DNA from: an uncultured Paracoccaceae bacterium
GTDB lineage: Bacteria; Pseudomonadota; Alphaproteobacteria; Rhodobacterales; Rhodobacteraceae
Direction: 5' to 3'
DNA: 64,000 nt
Assembly: GCA_951812615.1 (NCBI GenBank)
Contig: CATOSU010000002.1
Span: 992,001-1,056,000 of the forward strand
Shown: piece by piece, positions 42,466 to 52,039 of the stretch
Numbering within the stretch: position 1 is the stretch's first letter
How the letters are laid out: each line of letters starts with the position of its first letter
Notes under the pieces: model-generated
What the model saw: only the letters and a program-made list of their open reading frames with translations
Databases searched by the model: none
Told to the model about the DNA's origin: nothing
Position numbers and translations under genes: made by a program

Positions 42466-44376
42466 ATGACCCGAAACCGCCAGACCGCGACCACCAGAAC
42501 GGCCGCGCGATCCGATATTGCGCTGAGACTGGCGGCGTTCATGCTGATCCTTTTCGGCGCGACATCACTGGCCCGGGCCCAAGACCAGATTATTGAAAGC
42601 CATGGATATTCCTTCTACGGCGATCTGAAATATCCCGAGAGCTTTGAACACTACGATTTCGTCAATCCCGACGCGCCAAAGGGGGGTGAAATCTCATTCT
42701 CCCGGCTGGGCACCTTCGATTCCATGAACCCGTACACGGTCAAAGGCCGCGCTGGCACGCTGAGCTGGTCCATCTTCGAAAGCCTGCTGGATGACGGTGC
42801 CGCGGATGTCTACGGCGAGGAATATGGCCTGCTGGCCGAGCGGCTGGAATACGACGACGGCAAAACCTGGGTCATATTCCACATGCGCCCCGAGGCCCGG
42901 TTCTCGGACGGAACACCGGTGACTGCGCACGACGTTCTGTTTTCGCACAACCTGTTTCTGGAACAGGGCCTGCCATCCTATGCCTCCGCCGTGAAGAAAC
43001 GGATCCCGAATGCCGAGGTCATCGACGACCACACCATCAAGTTCTATTTCACCGAGGGCATTTCGCGCCGGTCGCTGATCGATCAGGTCGGCAACGTGCC
43101 GGTGTTTTCAAAGAAGTGGTACGACGAAACCGGTGCGCGGCTGGATGAAAGCCGGCTGGAAACCTCGCCCGGATCCGGCCCTTACGTCATCGATACCGTC
43201 GATGTGAACCGTCGCATCATCTACAGGCGCAATCCGGATTACTGGGGCTGGGACCTGCCGGTCAACAAGGGTCGCCACAACTTTGACAGCATCCGTATCG
43301 AGTATTTCGGCGACGACGCGGCCGCGTTCGAAGCGTTCAAGGCCGGCGAATACACGTTCCGGCAGGAAAGCGATTCCAAGAAATGGGCAACTCAGTATGA
43401 TTTCCCGAAAATCCGCGACGGCCAGATCACAAAGGCAGAGCTGCCGGACGGCACCCCGCCAACGCCGTCCGGCATCGTGTTCAACCTCGGCAGCGCGGCG
43501 CTGAAGGACAAGCGGGTGCGCGAGGCGCTGGCGCTGGGCTACAACTTTGAATGGACCAACGAAAGCCTGCAATACGGCCTGTTCAAGCAGAGGGCGTCGT
43601 TCACCCAAGACACGCCGCTGATGGCCACGGGCATGCCTGAAGGGGCCGAACTCGATTTTCTGAAATCGCTGGGCGATGTCATCCCTCCCGATATGCTGAC
43701 CGAACCCGCCCGCGTTCCGCACACCTCCAAACCCGCCCGCCTCAGCGATCGTCGCAATCTGCGCAAGGCGATGAAACTGCTGGACGATGCCGGTTGGCCG
43801 GTCGGTGATGATGGCAAGCGCCGGAACGCAAATGGCGACCTGATGACGCTGACGTTCCTGTTCAACTCTGCCCAGGAAGGCACGCTGAGCGCGGTCGTCG
43901 GAAATTACATGAAGAACCTCACGCAGATGGGCATCGACGCCCGGCTGGAAAAAGTGGACCCCTCGCAATACACCCTGCGCGAGCGCGAGCGTGACTACGA
44001 CCTGGTCTTTGACGGTTACGCCGCGTTTCTCGGTGCCGGAACCGGGCTGATGCAGCGCTATGGCACCTCGGAAACCGAAATCAACGTGTTCAACCCCGCC
44101 AATCTGGCCAGCCCGATGGTTGACGCAATTATCGACGCGGCCCTGAATGCGGAAAGCCGGGACGAGGAAAGCACCGCCCTGCGCGCGCTGGACCGAGCGT
44201 TGCGGTACGAGTTTTTCATGATCCCGGTGTGGTACAATGACAGCTACTGGGTCGCATATTACGACCAATATGCTTACCCCGACCCGCTGCCGCCTTATGA
44301 CCTGGGCTGGCTGGATTTCTGGTGGTACGAGGCCGACAAGGGCGACGCCCTGAAGGCAGCCGGCGCACTGAGGTAA
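42466..44376 (+). CDS. yejA: ABC peptide transporter, periplasmic binding protein (YejA type)
   Basis: A 636-residue family 5 extracellular solute-binding protein. A signal peptide (residues 1-38, ending ARA) precedes the segment [23 protein letters not shown], which marks the YejA group. [14 protein letters not shown]-like and YDLVFDGY segments are typical of SBP family 5. It captures peptides or microcin C-like compounds in the periplasm and hands them to the YejBEF translocator encoded next. GAGGGAG at 42453-42459 is the ribosome site. The four-gene operon has almost no internal spacing. Confidence 0.92.
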   Translation: MTRNRQTATTRTAARSDIALRLAAFMLILFGATSLARAQDQIIESHGYSFYGDLKYPESFEHYDFVNPDAPKGGEISFSRLGTFDSMNPYTVKGRAGTLSWSIFESLLDDGAADVYGEEYGLLAERLEYDDGKTWVIFHMRPEARFSDGTPVTAHDVLFSHNLFLEQGLPSYASAVKKRIPNAEVIDDHTIKFYFTEGISRRSLIDQVGNVPVFSKKWYDETGARLDESRLETSPGSGPYVIDTVDVNRRIIYRRNPDYWGWDLPVNKGRHNFDSIRIEYFGDDAAAFEAFKAGEYTFRQESDSKKWATQYDFPKIRDGQITKAELPDGTPPTPSGIVFNLGSAALKDKRVREALALGYNFEWTNESLQYGLFKQRASFTQDTPLMATGMPEGAELDFLKSLGDVIPPDMLTEPARVPHTSKPARLSDRRNLRKAMKLLDDAGWPVGDDGKRRNANGDLMTLTFLFNSAQEGTLSAVVGNYMKNLTQMGIDARLEKVDPSQYTLRERERDYDLVFDGYAAFLGAGTGLMQRYGTSETEINVFNPANLASPMVDAIIDAALNAESRDEESTALRALDRALRYEFFMIPVWYNDSYWVAYYDQYAYPDPLPPYDLGWLDFWWYEADKGDALKAAGALR

Positions 44377-44383
44377 ACGCCAC

Positions 44384-45472
44384 ATGGGCGCGTACATAAT
44401 TCGAAGGCTGTTGCTGATCATTCCCACGCTGCTGGGCATAATGATCGTCAACTTCGCACTGGTGCAGTTCGTGCCGGGCGGGCCGGTGGAACAGGCCATT
44501 GCGCGTGCTCAGGGGCAGGGCGACGTATTCGGCAGTTTCGCGGGATCGGACGGGGAATCCACGCTGGATCAGGACGCGCCGGCCAACGATCAGTATATCG
44601 GCGCACGCGGTCTGCCGCCTGAATTCATCGAACAACTGGAAAAGGAATTCGGCTTCGACAAACCGCCGGTGACCCGGTTCCTGAACATGATGTGGAACTA
44701 CATGCGCTTCGATTTCGGAGAAAGCTACTTTCGCTCGGAACAAGTGGTGGATCTGGTAATCGAAAAAATGCCGGTATCGATTACGCTTGGCCTTTGGTCG
44801 ACACTGATTGCGTACATCATTTCGATCCCTCTGGGCATCCGCAAGGCGGTGCGCGACGGGTCCCGGTTCGACACCTGGACCAGCGGCGCGATCATCATGG
44901 CCTATGCGATCCCCGGCTTCCTGTTTGCCATCCTTCTGCTGGTGCTGTTCGCGGGTGGTTCCTACTGGCAGATCTTCCCGCTCCGGGGGCTGACTTCGGA
45001 CAACTGGCAGGATCTGAGCCTGATTGGCAAGATCGCCGATTACTTCTGGCACATCACCCTGCCGGTCATCGCCTCAACCATCGCGGCCTTTGCAACACTG
45101 ACCCTGCTGACAAAGAACAGCTTTCTCGACGAGATCAAGAAGCACTATGTGATGACGGCGCGCGCCAAGGGCCTGACGGAACGCCGCGTTCTCTATGGCC
45201 ACGTGTTCCGAAACGCGATGCTGATCGTGATCGCCGGATTTCCGGCGGTGTTTATCGGCGTCTTCTTCGGCGGTTCGGTCATCATCGAAACCATCTTCTC
45301 GCTCGATGGCCTCGGCCGGTTGGGGTACGAGGCAGCCGTTGCCCGCGACTACCCGATCGTGTTCGGAACGCTGTTTGTCTTTGGCCTGATCGGGCTGTTG
45401 GTCAATATCCTGTCCGATCTGATGTATGTTCTGGTCGATCCGCGCATCGACTTTGAAAAGCGGGAGGGATAA
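44384..45472 (+). CDS. yejB: ABC peptide transporter permease (YejB type)
   Basis: A 362-residue permease with six transmembrane helices. The first (residues 4-28) reads [17 protein letters not shown], followed by a large periplasmic loop containing the YejB-specific insertion (about residues 45-75). The EAA loop that contacts the ATPase is around [23 protein letters not shown] (about 256). It pairs with YejE in the translocator. Its ATG lies seven bases after yejA and its TAA directly precedes the yejE ATG. Confidence 0.93.
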   Translation: MGAYIIRRLLLIIPTLLGIMIVNFALVQFVPGGPVEQAIARAQGQGDVFGSFAGSDGESTLDQDAPANDQYIGARGLPPEFIEQLEKEFGFDKPPVTRFLNMMWNYMRFDFGESYFRSEQVVDLVIEKMPVSITLGLWSTLIAYIISIPLGIRKAVRDGSRFDTWTSGAIIMAYAIPGFLFAILLLVLFAGGSYWQIFPLRGLTSDNWQDLSLIGKIADYFWHITLPVIASTIAAFATLTLLTKNSFLDEIKKHYVMTARAKGLTERRVLYGHVFRNAMLIVIAGFPAVFIGVFFGGSVIIETIFSLDGLGRLGYEAAVARDYPIVFGTLFVFGLIGLLVNILSDLMYVLVDPRIDFEKREG

Positions 45473-46579
45473 ATGACGCTCTCACCGCTCAACCAGCGCC
45501 GCTGGCGCAATTTCAGAAAGAACAACCGCGCCTACTGGTCGCTGTGGATCTTTGCGGTGCTCTTCGGCCTCAGCCTGTTTGCCGAATTTCTGGCCAACGA
45601 CAAACCGATCCTTATCCGGTACCAGGGCGAGTTTTTTACCCCGATCTGGAAATTCTACCCCGAAACCGCCTTTGGCGGCGATTTTCAGACCGAGGCCGCC
45701 TATGCCGACCCGGAAGTCAAATGCCTGATTGCAACCGGGGGTATGGAGCTCTGCTTTGACGACCCTGAAGGCTGTATCGAAGACGCGGCCGACGGGGTCA
45801 TCGAAGGCGAAGAGATCAACCGGGGCTGGGCCATCTGGCCGCCGATCCCCTACTCTTTCGATTCAGCCGTGGACCGCCCGGGTGCCGCGCCGCTGCCGCC
45901 CAATCGCCAGAACCTGTTGGGCACCGACGATACCAAGCGAGACGTGCTGGCGCGGGTGATCTATGGTTTCCGCCTGTCGATCCTGTTCACCCTCATCGTC
46001 ACCACCGCGTCCAGCCTGCTCGGTATTGCCGCTGGCGCAATACAAGGTTTTTTCGGAGGCTGGATCGACCTGATCTTTCAACGCATCATCGAAATCTGGT
46101 CGGGTATCCCGTCGCTCTACATCATCATCATCATGTTTGCGATCCTTGGCCGCAGCGCCTGGCTTCTGGCGGTGCTGATGATTGCGTTCGGGTGGATGGC
46201 GCTGGTTGGTGTCGTCCGGGCCGAGTTCCTGCGTGCCCGCAATCTCGAATACGTCCGCGCTGCCCGCGCGCTGGGTGTCGGCAACCTGACAATCATGTTC
46301 CGGCACATGCTGCCCAACGCGATGGTCGCCACGCTGACGTTCCTGCCCTTCATCGTGACCGGAACAATCGGCGGCCTCGCTTCACTCGATTTTCTCGGCT
46401 TTGGCCTGCCGTCCTCGTCACCGTCACTTGGCGAACTCACGCTGCAGGCCAAACGCAATCTGCATGCCGAATGGCTTGGATTTTCAGCGTTTTTCACCTT
46501 TGCCATCATGCTGTCTCTGCTCGTCTTCATCTTCGAAGGTGTGCGCGATGCGTTTGATCCCAGAAAGACGTTTTCATGA
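45473..46579 (+). CDS. yejE: ABC peptide transporter permease (YejE type)
   Basis: A 368-residue permease. The N-terminus QRRWRNFRKNNRAYWSLWIF and the long periplasmic insert (about residues 40-145) with three cysteines (VKCLIAT, ELCFDD, GCIEDA) distinguish YejE from DppC/OppC. The EAA loop is near YVRAARALGVGNLTIMFRHMLPNA (about 260). Its start touches the yejB stop and its end overlaps the yejF ATG by four bases, so equal amounts of the subunits are expected. Confidence 0.93.
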   Translation: MTLSPLNQRRWRNFRKNNRAYWSLWIFAVLFGLSLFAEFLANDKPILIRYQGEFFTPIWKFYPETAFGGDFQTEAAYADPEVKCLIATGGMELCFDDPEGCIEDAADGVIEGEEINRGWAIWPPIPYSFDSAVDRPGAAPLPPNRQNLLGTDDTKRDVLARVIYGFRLSILFTLIVTTASSLLGIAAGAIQGFFGGWIDLIFQRIIEIWSGIPSLYIIIIMFAILGRSAWLLAVLMIAFGWMALVGVVRAEFLRARNLEYVRAARALGVGNLTIMFRHMLPNAMVATLTFLPFIVTGTIGGLASLDFLGFGLPSSSPSLGELTLQAKRNLHAEWLGFSAFFTFAIMLSLLVFIFEGVRDAFDPRKTFS

Positions 46580-48153
46580 CGGCGCTTCTGGAAGTTGAAA
46601 ACCTGTCCGTATCCTTCCGCCAGGACGGCCAGATCATAAAGGCCGTGCAGGGTGTGTCCTTCTCCGTCGATCGAGGGGAAACCGTTGCGCTGGTGGGTGA
46701 ATCCGGTTCAGGAAAATCCGTGACCGCGCTTTCGACCGTATCGTTGCTGGGCAATGCGGCTGTTTCAGGGTCTGTCACATATGACGGCCAGCAAATGATC
46801 GGCGCTAACGATGGCTTGCTGCGCAAGGTGCGCGGCAACGACATCAGCTTCATCTTTCAGGAGCCGATGACATCACTCAACCCGTTGCACACCATCCGTA
46901 AACAGCTGGCGGAATCGCTCGCCCTGCATCAGGGGCTGGTGGATGACGCCGCAAACAACCGGATCATCGAATTGCTGACCAAGGTCGGCATCCGCGATCC
47001 CGAAACCCGGTTGGACGCCTACCCCCATCAGTTGTCCGGCGGACAAAGACAGCGCGTGATGATCGCCATGGCGCTGGCGAACAAACCGGACGTTCTGATC
47101 GCGGACGAACCGACCACGGCGCTGGATGTCACCATTCAGGCGCAGATCCTCGACCTGCTGGCCGAACTGAAGCAAAGCGAGGGCATGGGGCTGTTGTTCA
47201 TCACCCATGATCTGGGCATCGTGCGCCGGATTGCAGACAGGGTGTGCGTGATGAAGGACGGCGAGATTGTCGAATCCGGCCCCACGGCCGAGCTGTTCGG
47301 CAACCCCAGCCATCCCTACACGAAAAAGTTGCTGGCAGCCGAACCTGCCGGTCAGCCCGACCCGGTCACTGACGAAGCCACCGAGATGGTCCGCACCGAT
47401 CACCTGAAAGTCTGGTTCCCGATCCAGCGTGGGTTGCTGCGGCGCACGGTCGGCCATGTGAAGGCCGTGAACGACGCCAATTTCTCTGTCCGGGCAGGTG
47501 AAACGCTGGGCATTGTCGGAGAAAGCGGGTCTGGCAAGACCACGCTGGCGCTGGCGATCATGCGGTTGATCGCGTCCGAAGGGGGTATCACCTTTCGCGG
47601 CGCGGACGTGCGCGCATGGTCGACACGGGAACTGCGTCGGCTGCGCAAGGACATGCAGATCGTGTTTCAGGATCCGTTCGGATCGCTCAGCCCGCGCATG
47701 TCCTGCTTTCAGATCATCGCCGAGGGGCTTTCGGTTCATCAGGTCGATCCGCACCGGGAAACCCGTGAACTGGTGGCCGAAGCGATGGAGGAAACCGGGC
47801 TGGATCCTGCCGTAATGGACCGCTACCCACACGAGTTTTCCGGCGGCCAGCGCCAGCGGATCGCCATCGCCCGCGCCATGGTGCTTCGTCCCAGGCTGCT
47901 GGTTCTCGATGAACCCACTTCCGCGCTCGACATGACCGTGCAGGTTCAGATCGTCGATCTCCTGCGCGATCTGCAGAAGAAATACGGCCTGACCTATCTG
48001 TTCATTTCGCACGATCTGAAAGTGGTCCGCGCGATGTCGCACAAGGTCATCGTGATGAAACAGGGCGACGTCGTGGAAATGGGCGAGGCGGACGCCATAT
48101 TCGGCAATCCGCAGGAGGAGTACACACGCACCCTGCTGGCGGCTGTCAGCTGA
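46576..48153 (+). CDS. yejF: ABC peptide transporter, fused ATPase (YejF type)
   Basis: A 525-residue protein with two ABC ATPase domains in one chain. The first has Walker A GESGSGKS (41-48), signature LSGGQRQR and Walker [13 protein letters not shown]. The second has Walker [10 protein letters not shown] (about 315-323), signature FSGGQRQR and Walker [13 protein letters not shown]. Each is followed by the FITHDLG or FISHDLK switch histidine. It powers the YejABEF importer. The ATG overlaps the yejE stop. It is the last gene of the operon. Confidence 0.94.
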   Translation: MTALLEVENLSVSFRQDGQIIKAVQGVSFSVDRGETVALVGESGSGKSVTALSTVSLLGNAAVSGSVTYDGQQMIGANDGLLRKVRGNDISFIFQEPMTSLNPLHTIRKQLAESLALHQGLVDDAANNRIIELLTKVGIRDPETRLDAYPHQLSGGQRQRVMIAMALANKPDVLIADEPTTALDVTIQAQILDLLAELKQSEGMGLLFITHDLGIVRRIADRVCVMKDGEIVESGPTAELFGNPSHPYTKKLLAAEPAGQPDPVTDEATEMVRTDHLKVWFPIQRGLLRRTVGHVKAVNDANFSVRAGETLGIVGESGSGKTTLALAIMRLIASEGGITFRGADVRAWSTRELRRLRKDMQIVFQDPFGSLSPRMSCFQIIAEGLSVHQVDPHRETRELVAEAMEETGLDPAVMDRYPHEFSGGQRQRIAIARAMVLRPRLLVLDEPTSALDMTVQVQIVDLLRDLQKKYGLTYLFISHDLKVVRAMSHKVIVMKQGDVVEMGEADAIFGNPQEEYTRTLLAAVS

Positions 48154-48373
48154 TTTCCCGAGGCGCGTATTTCCAAGGTCCGGTTCCTGAAATTGCAGAC
48201 CTCCGCATCGGGCGGCATACCAACTGCGACCGGTTTCCCCTGAACGGGTGACCATGGCCGAACATTCATCTAACCTGTGGCCACCCATCACGGTTTCCGG
48301 TCAGGCAGCAAAGCAAGCCGCTGGTCCGGTCGCCCGGGGCAGAAAACGCGCAACTTCGCGGGAGTATTTCAAA

Positions 48374-49705
48374 ATGGGGCTGTCGAATTCGCCTAACGCG
48401 GGATCCCGGTCCGGCATCTTTTCTCATCCGCCGCGGCGAGGAACGGCGATCGTTTTGTCGGCGGTCATTTTCGTGATTTACTGCTGGTACGTGTATTCAG
48501 GCACCGGTTCCGATCTGTACGAATGGTCCAAATCGTTCGCGCCCTACTCGGTCCGTCAATACCTCGGCATGAGCAAGCGATACCTTCTGCAATACGGGCA
48601 CACGATCTTTCTCTTCGGCCTGCTGGTGATGTCACGGTACATTTTCACGTCGGAAGAAAAACTGCCGCTAACCGGCCCGGTGACGAATTTTATTACCCGC
48701 TATTCCACAGCCATCTTCCTGTTTCATTTTCCCTTCCTGTTCTTTTTTGCGGCCGTCACAAACTACGACCACACCAGCGTGCCACAGCAACTGGCCCTGC
48801 TTGTCGCCACAATCGTTTCGTCGCTGGTGATGGGCCGGCTGTGCTTTTTTCTCAAGCCGTCCTTCGATCGCTGGCAAAATCGAGTACTCAAGCGCGCGGA
48901 AGAGCGGTTTCCGCGTCCGGCTCAGGTTGAAACCAGCACAACACCGCTGGCAATTACTCGGTCGCACAGCGAGTTTCTCAATCAGATCAAGGTTGTTGCC
49001 ATGATCTGTGTCGTGCTGGGGCATTTCAGTTTTCACCGGCTGACAACGATGCACATTCCGGGCTTTGACGGGGCCGCGCCCCGGTTCGCAGTCCCGACGT
49101 TCTTCATGATTTCGGGCTACTTCCTGATGCTGTCGATTGACCGACGAAAAATCGGCGCGGTCGCAATGACCTGCAAACGCGGGCTCAGCCTGTATTACAT
49201 CATCATTCCGATGCTGATCGTGACTGTCATTCTCGATAGTTTCGGCTTCCGCGCCAATGCTGAGCTTTATGATTATTCCGATTACTACATCGCCGAAGCA
49301 CTGCGTCGACCATATACACCGTTTCAGATCAGCATCGCATCAATCAGCAGCCTGCTTTATCTGAACGAATCGTGGTGGTTCACGATGATTGCGCTGGAAA
49401 GCGAAAACGGCGGGATGCGGGCGTTTTCGAACGACCCGTTCTGGTTCATGTGCTATCTGATTGCGTTTTCGATCATCCTTATCGCGTTCCGGCTGGTGCC
49501 GACGCCTCGCAGATATCTGGTGCTGGTTTTTTGGATCGTAGTCTTCGGAATACCGATTCTGATGCTGGCCCCGCTGTTTTGCGGGCTCGCTGGCCTACAT
49601 AATTCACAAGCGATGGGGGGCCTAGAATGCGTGCGATATCTGGATCTTGCCGGTGCCGGCGCCTGTCTTTGCCCGGCGTTTTCCTGCGGCTGGCTGCGTG
49701 CCTGA
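48374..49705 (+). CDS. Acyltransferase-3-like membrane protein, frameshifted near its 3' end
   Basis: A polytopic protein with about ten hydrophobic helices. The N-terminal part carries STAIFLFHFPFLFFF and a later charged helix, which look like the end of an acyltransferase-3 domain. The second part (from about 48960) starts with VVAMICVVLGHFSFHR and FAVPTFFMISGYFLML, which look like its beginning. As read, the frame ends at 49705 with a cysteine-rich non-hydrophobic tail. Dropping one T of TTTT at 49577-49580 restores FAGSLAYIIHKRWGA and a stop at 49623-49625, two bases before the next ATG. The gene is therefore frameshifted or holds a sequencing error. ATG 48374 follows GGGAG; an earlier GTG at 48248 exists. 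The product probably O-acylates a polysaccharide or lipid. Confidence 0.65.
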   Translation: MGLSNSPNAGSRSGIFSHPPRRGTAIVLSAVIFVIYCWYVYSGTGSDLYEWSKSFAPYSVRQYLGMSKRYLLQYGHTIFLFGLLVMSRYIFTSEEKLPLTGPVTNFITRYSTAIFLFHFPFLFFFAAVTNYDHTSVPQQLALLVATIVSSLVMGRLCFFLKPSFDRWQNRVLKRAEERFPRPAQVETSTTPLAITRSHSEFLNQIKVVAMICVVLGHFSFHRLTTMHIPGFDGAAPRFAVPTFFMISGYFLMLSIDRRKIGAVAMTCKRGLSLYYIIIPMLIVTVILDSFGFRANAELYDYSDYYIAEALRRPYTPFQISIASISSLLYLNESWWFTMIALESENGGMRAFSNDPFWFMCYLIAFSIILIAFRLVPTPRRYLVLVFWIVVFGIPILMLAPLFCGLAGLHNSQAMGGLECVRYLDLAGAGACLCPAFSCGWLRA

Positions 49706-50400
49706 TGATCACCTACTCAGCATCTGGCACCACGTCGACGGCACAACCCCGCGAAATCCGGTTCGGGTCGTATGACGAATTCACGATTTTCAATTACGAG
49801 GGAGAACGGATCAGGGACGATGTTCTGTTCGTTTTCCACGGGTTCGGTTCTGCAATGCCGAACGGAGCCTATGACAAACTGTATCACGCGTTTTCCGAGC
49901 ATTTCTCGATTATCGGCTTCAACTATGACTATTTCGATTTCGCATCTGATGACGCGGCAATGGATCTGGTGTGGGAACGGTTGCTGAAGGACCGAAACGT
50001 GGTCTTCGCCGGAACCTCGCTCGGCGGGTTCTGGGCGAACTATTATGCTGAAAAATACGGTGTGGAACGCGCCGTTCTGGTCAATCCGGTTGTTAAACCG
50101 GCTGAACAGTTGCGGCAGTTCATCGGGCAATACACCGTGGCCAAACGCGGCAAGGACATCATCGTTACCGAAGAAGACGTCAACAGCTATGCCTACCGGA
50201 CATCGCCGCCGGCCTCGGGCATAACGCGGCTGATCCTTCTGTCACGGGATGACCAAATACTCGACTACCGGCTGGCCGAACAATCCTATGCCGGCGAAGG
50301 CAACACGGTAATTGTGTATGACGAAGGCGGACATACGGTAAATCTCAATCAGGACCGCTACCTCGATCCGATCCGATCGTTCCTGCTTCCTTCGGGCTGA
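49627..50400 (+). CDS. YqiA-like esterase with probable export signal
   Basis: A 257-residue alpha/beta hydrolase. LFVFHGFGSAM (about 60), GTSLGGFWANYYAEKYG (about 126) and LVNPVVKP (about 150) match the UPF0227/YqiA esterase pattern, and YDEGGHTVN (about 235) carries the histidine. An N-terminal hydrophobic stretch (VFLRLAACLMITYSASG, residues 18-34) suggests export, and LAAC could be a lipoprotein cleavage site, although the preceding arginine is unusual. It begins two bases after the restored stop of the upstream acyltransferase, so the pair may add and remove acyl groups from one substrate. Confidence 0.72.
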   Translation: MRAISGSCRCRRLSLPGVFLRLAACLMITYSASGTTSTAQPREIRFGSYDEFTIFNYEGERIRDDVLFVFHGFGSAMPNGAYDKLYHAFSEHFSIIGFNYDYFDFASDDAAMDLVWERLLKDRNVVFAGTSLGGFWANYYAEKYGVERAVLVNPVVKPAEQLRQFIGQYTVAKRGKDIIVTEEDVNSYAYRTSPPASGITRLILLSRDDQILDYRLAEQSYAGEGNTVIVYDEGGHTVNLNQDRYLDPIRSFLLPSG

Positions 50401-50430
50401 CCTGATCCGGCCTGACTTGCAAACAGGCGG

Positions 50431-51849
50431 CTAGCCGGATGGACCCACTGTCGAACAGGCCATGTTCCGCGCCTGTAACCTGCGGCACGCCAAATCGGCG
50501 CTGTCCTGCGTCATTCCAGTAAAGGTGGCGTCAAAACCCTTCGAGGTCTTCACCACCTTCCGCTGAGTCCCATCCAGAGTGGACATCTCTTCCAGCGCAG
50601 TGGTCAGCAACACCTTCTCGGCCTGATAGCGGCTGGAATAACGCCCGACATTGATGCCCCATGCGGTATCGCCTGTGGCCGCAATTCGTGTGACCACCTC
50701 CTGTGTCGGCTCCTGACGCATGTTCAGACGCACGGAATCCTGTGCCGGGCGTCCTTCGGGCCGGGCCGATGCGGCAGTGGACTGAACCGCCGCCATCACC
50801 GCGTCCACGCCTTCCTGTATCTTGTCTTCATCCTCGGCGGCGCTTTCAACCACGGCCTTGGCCATGACAACGCTTTCCGCCCGGGCCTTGGGACGCAGGC
50901 TTTTCTGCACGGCGCCAACCAAACGGATCGTCTTGGCGGACGGTTTGGCAAAGCCTCCGGCGACATAATCCGGCCTGCTGGGTTTGCGGACCGGTGCGCG
51001 GCTGGGCGATCTGCGGAAACCCAGATCCAGCAATTCGGCCACTTTCGCATTGCGCGACGTCGATGACTTGCCGCCGAACACAGTTGCGATCACCCGTTCA
51101 CCGCCCCGTTCGGCCGAGGCCACAAGGTTGAAACCCGCCGCCCGCGTATAGCCCGTCTTGATCCCGTCTGCGCCCTTGTAAGCTGCCAGCAGCTTGCGGT
51201 TGGTGTTGGTCACCGTCTTGATCCCGGCGCTGGTCGAACGGCGCGAAAACAGGTTGTAATATTCGGGGTAGTCATACAGCAAATGCCGACCCAGGATCGT
51301 CATGTCATGGGCGGTACTCATATGTCCGTTTTCGGTCAGACCATGCGCGTTCTTGAACGTCGTGCGTGACATGCCCATGGCCTTGGCCGTGCGGGTCATC
51401 CGCCGCGCGAAGGCCGCTTCGCTGCCCTCGATCGCTTCGCCGATCGCGGTTGCCGCGTCGTTGGCGGACTTCACCGCAGCAGCCCGGATCAGGTATCGAA
51501 ACGCGATCCTCTGACCCGAGGTCAGACCCAGCTTGGACGGCGGTTCCGAGGCCGCGTGTTTTGAGATGCGAACCTTCGTATCAAGCGAGATCTCGCCATT
51601 GCGGACCGCTTCGAACGCGATGTAGAGCGTCATCATCTTAGTCAGCGATGCGGGATGCAGCCGGGTATCGGCATTGCGCGAATGCAGTACCTCGCCGGTT
51701 CTGGCGTCCATGACCATCGCGGCATACGGCGCTGCTGCCACGCTCAGCGGCAACACGACGAACAACCACAATGCTGCGAAAATATACAGCCCTATATGGG
51801 CCGGCTTTCTGCGCCGAACCTGCACGATTTCTGCCTCTGTCTGCCTCAT
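50431..51849 (-). CDS. D-alanyl-D-alanine carboxypeptidase with SPOR domain
   Basis: A 472-residue peptidoglycan peptidase of the S11 family (DacA/PBP5-like). A signal segment (residues 18-40) is followed by the penicillin-binding motifs S68-L-T-K71, S-A-N (about 128) and K-T-G (about 227). The linker after about 275 is rich in alanine and serine. The last 75 residues form a SPOR-like domain (INVGRYSSRYQAEKVL and final ACRRLQARNMAC), which would target the enzyme to denuded glycan at the division site. It removes the terminal D-alanine of pentapeptides in the periplasm. It is convergent with the esterase gene. Confidence 0.92.
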   Translation of the reverse strand: MRQTEAEIVQVRRRKPAHIGLYIFAALWLFVVLPLSVAAAPYAAMVMDARTGEVLHSRNADTRLHPASLTKMMTLYIAFEAVRNGEISLDTKVRISKHAASEPPSKLGLTSGQRIAFRYLIRAAAVKSANDAATAIGEAIEGSEAAFARRMTRTAKAMGMSRTTFKNAHGLTENGHMSTAHDMTILGRHLLYDYPEYYNLFSRRSTSAGIKTVTNTNRKLLAAYKGADGIKTGYTRAAGFNLVASAERGGERVIATVFGGKSSTSRNAKVAELLDLGFRRSPSRAPVRKPSRPDYVAGGFAKPSAKTIRLVGAVQKSLRPKARAESVVMAKAVVESAAEDEDKIQEGVDAVMAAVQSTAASARPEGRPAQDSVRLNMRQEPTQEVVTRIAATGDTAWGINVGRYSSRYQAEKVLLTTALEEMSTLDGTQRKVVKTSKGFDATFTGMTQDSADLACRRLQARNMACSTVGPSG

Positions 51850-52039
51850 GCCACCGGTTTTCCGGTTGGCGTCTTTTCTGCTTTATTGCGCAGACGCTAG
51901 CACAGGCAGATTTTCAAATAAACCCATTAAACCAAGGGGTTTTCACGATTGCTTCATCCGGCGCGCACCAGATCTAGCGGTTGATGGCAAAACAGGCTCA
52001 ATACAGTTGATTGTGGCAGGAATGTGGCGATTCACCCGC

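Noticed and set aside
43108-44499. Long minus-strand open frame (463 codons) opposite yejA
   Set aside because: The plus strand carries an intact binding protein with signal peptide; the minus product has no family features.
49577-49580. Programmed frameshift in the acyltransferase gene
   Set aside because: Four T is short for slippage, no stimulatory structure or Shine-Dalgarno-like element is apparent, and mutation or sequencing error is simpler.
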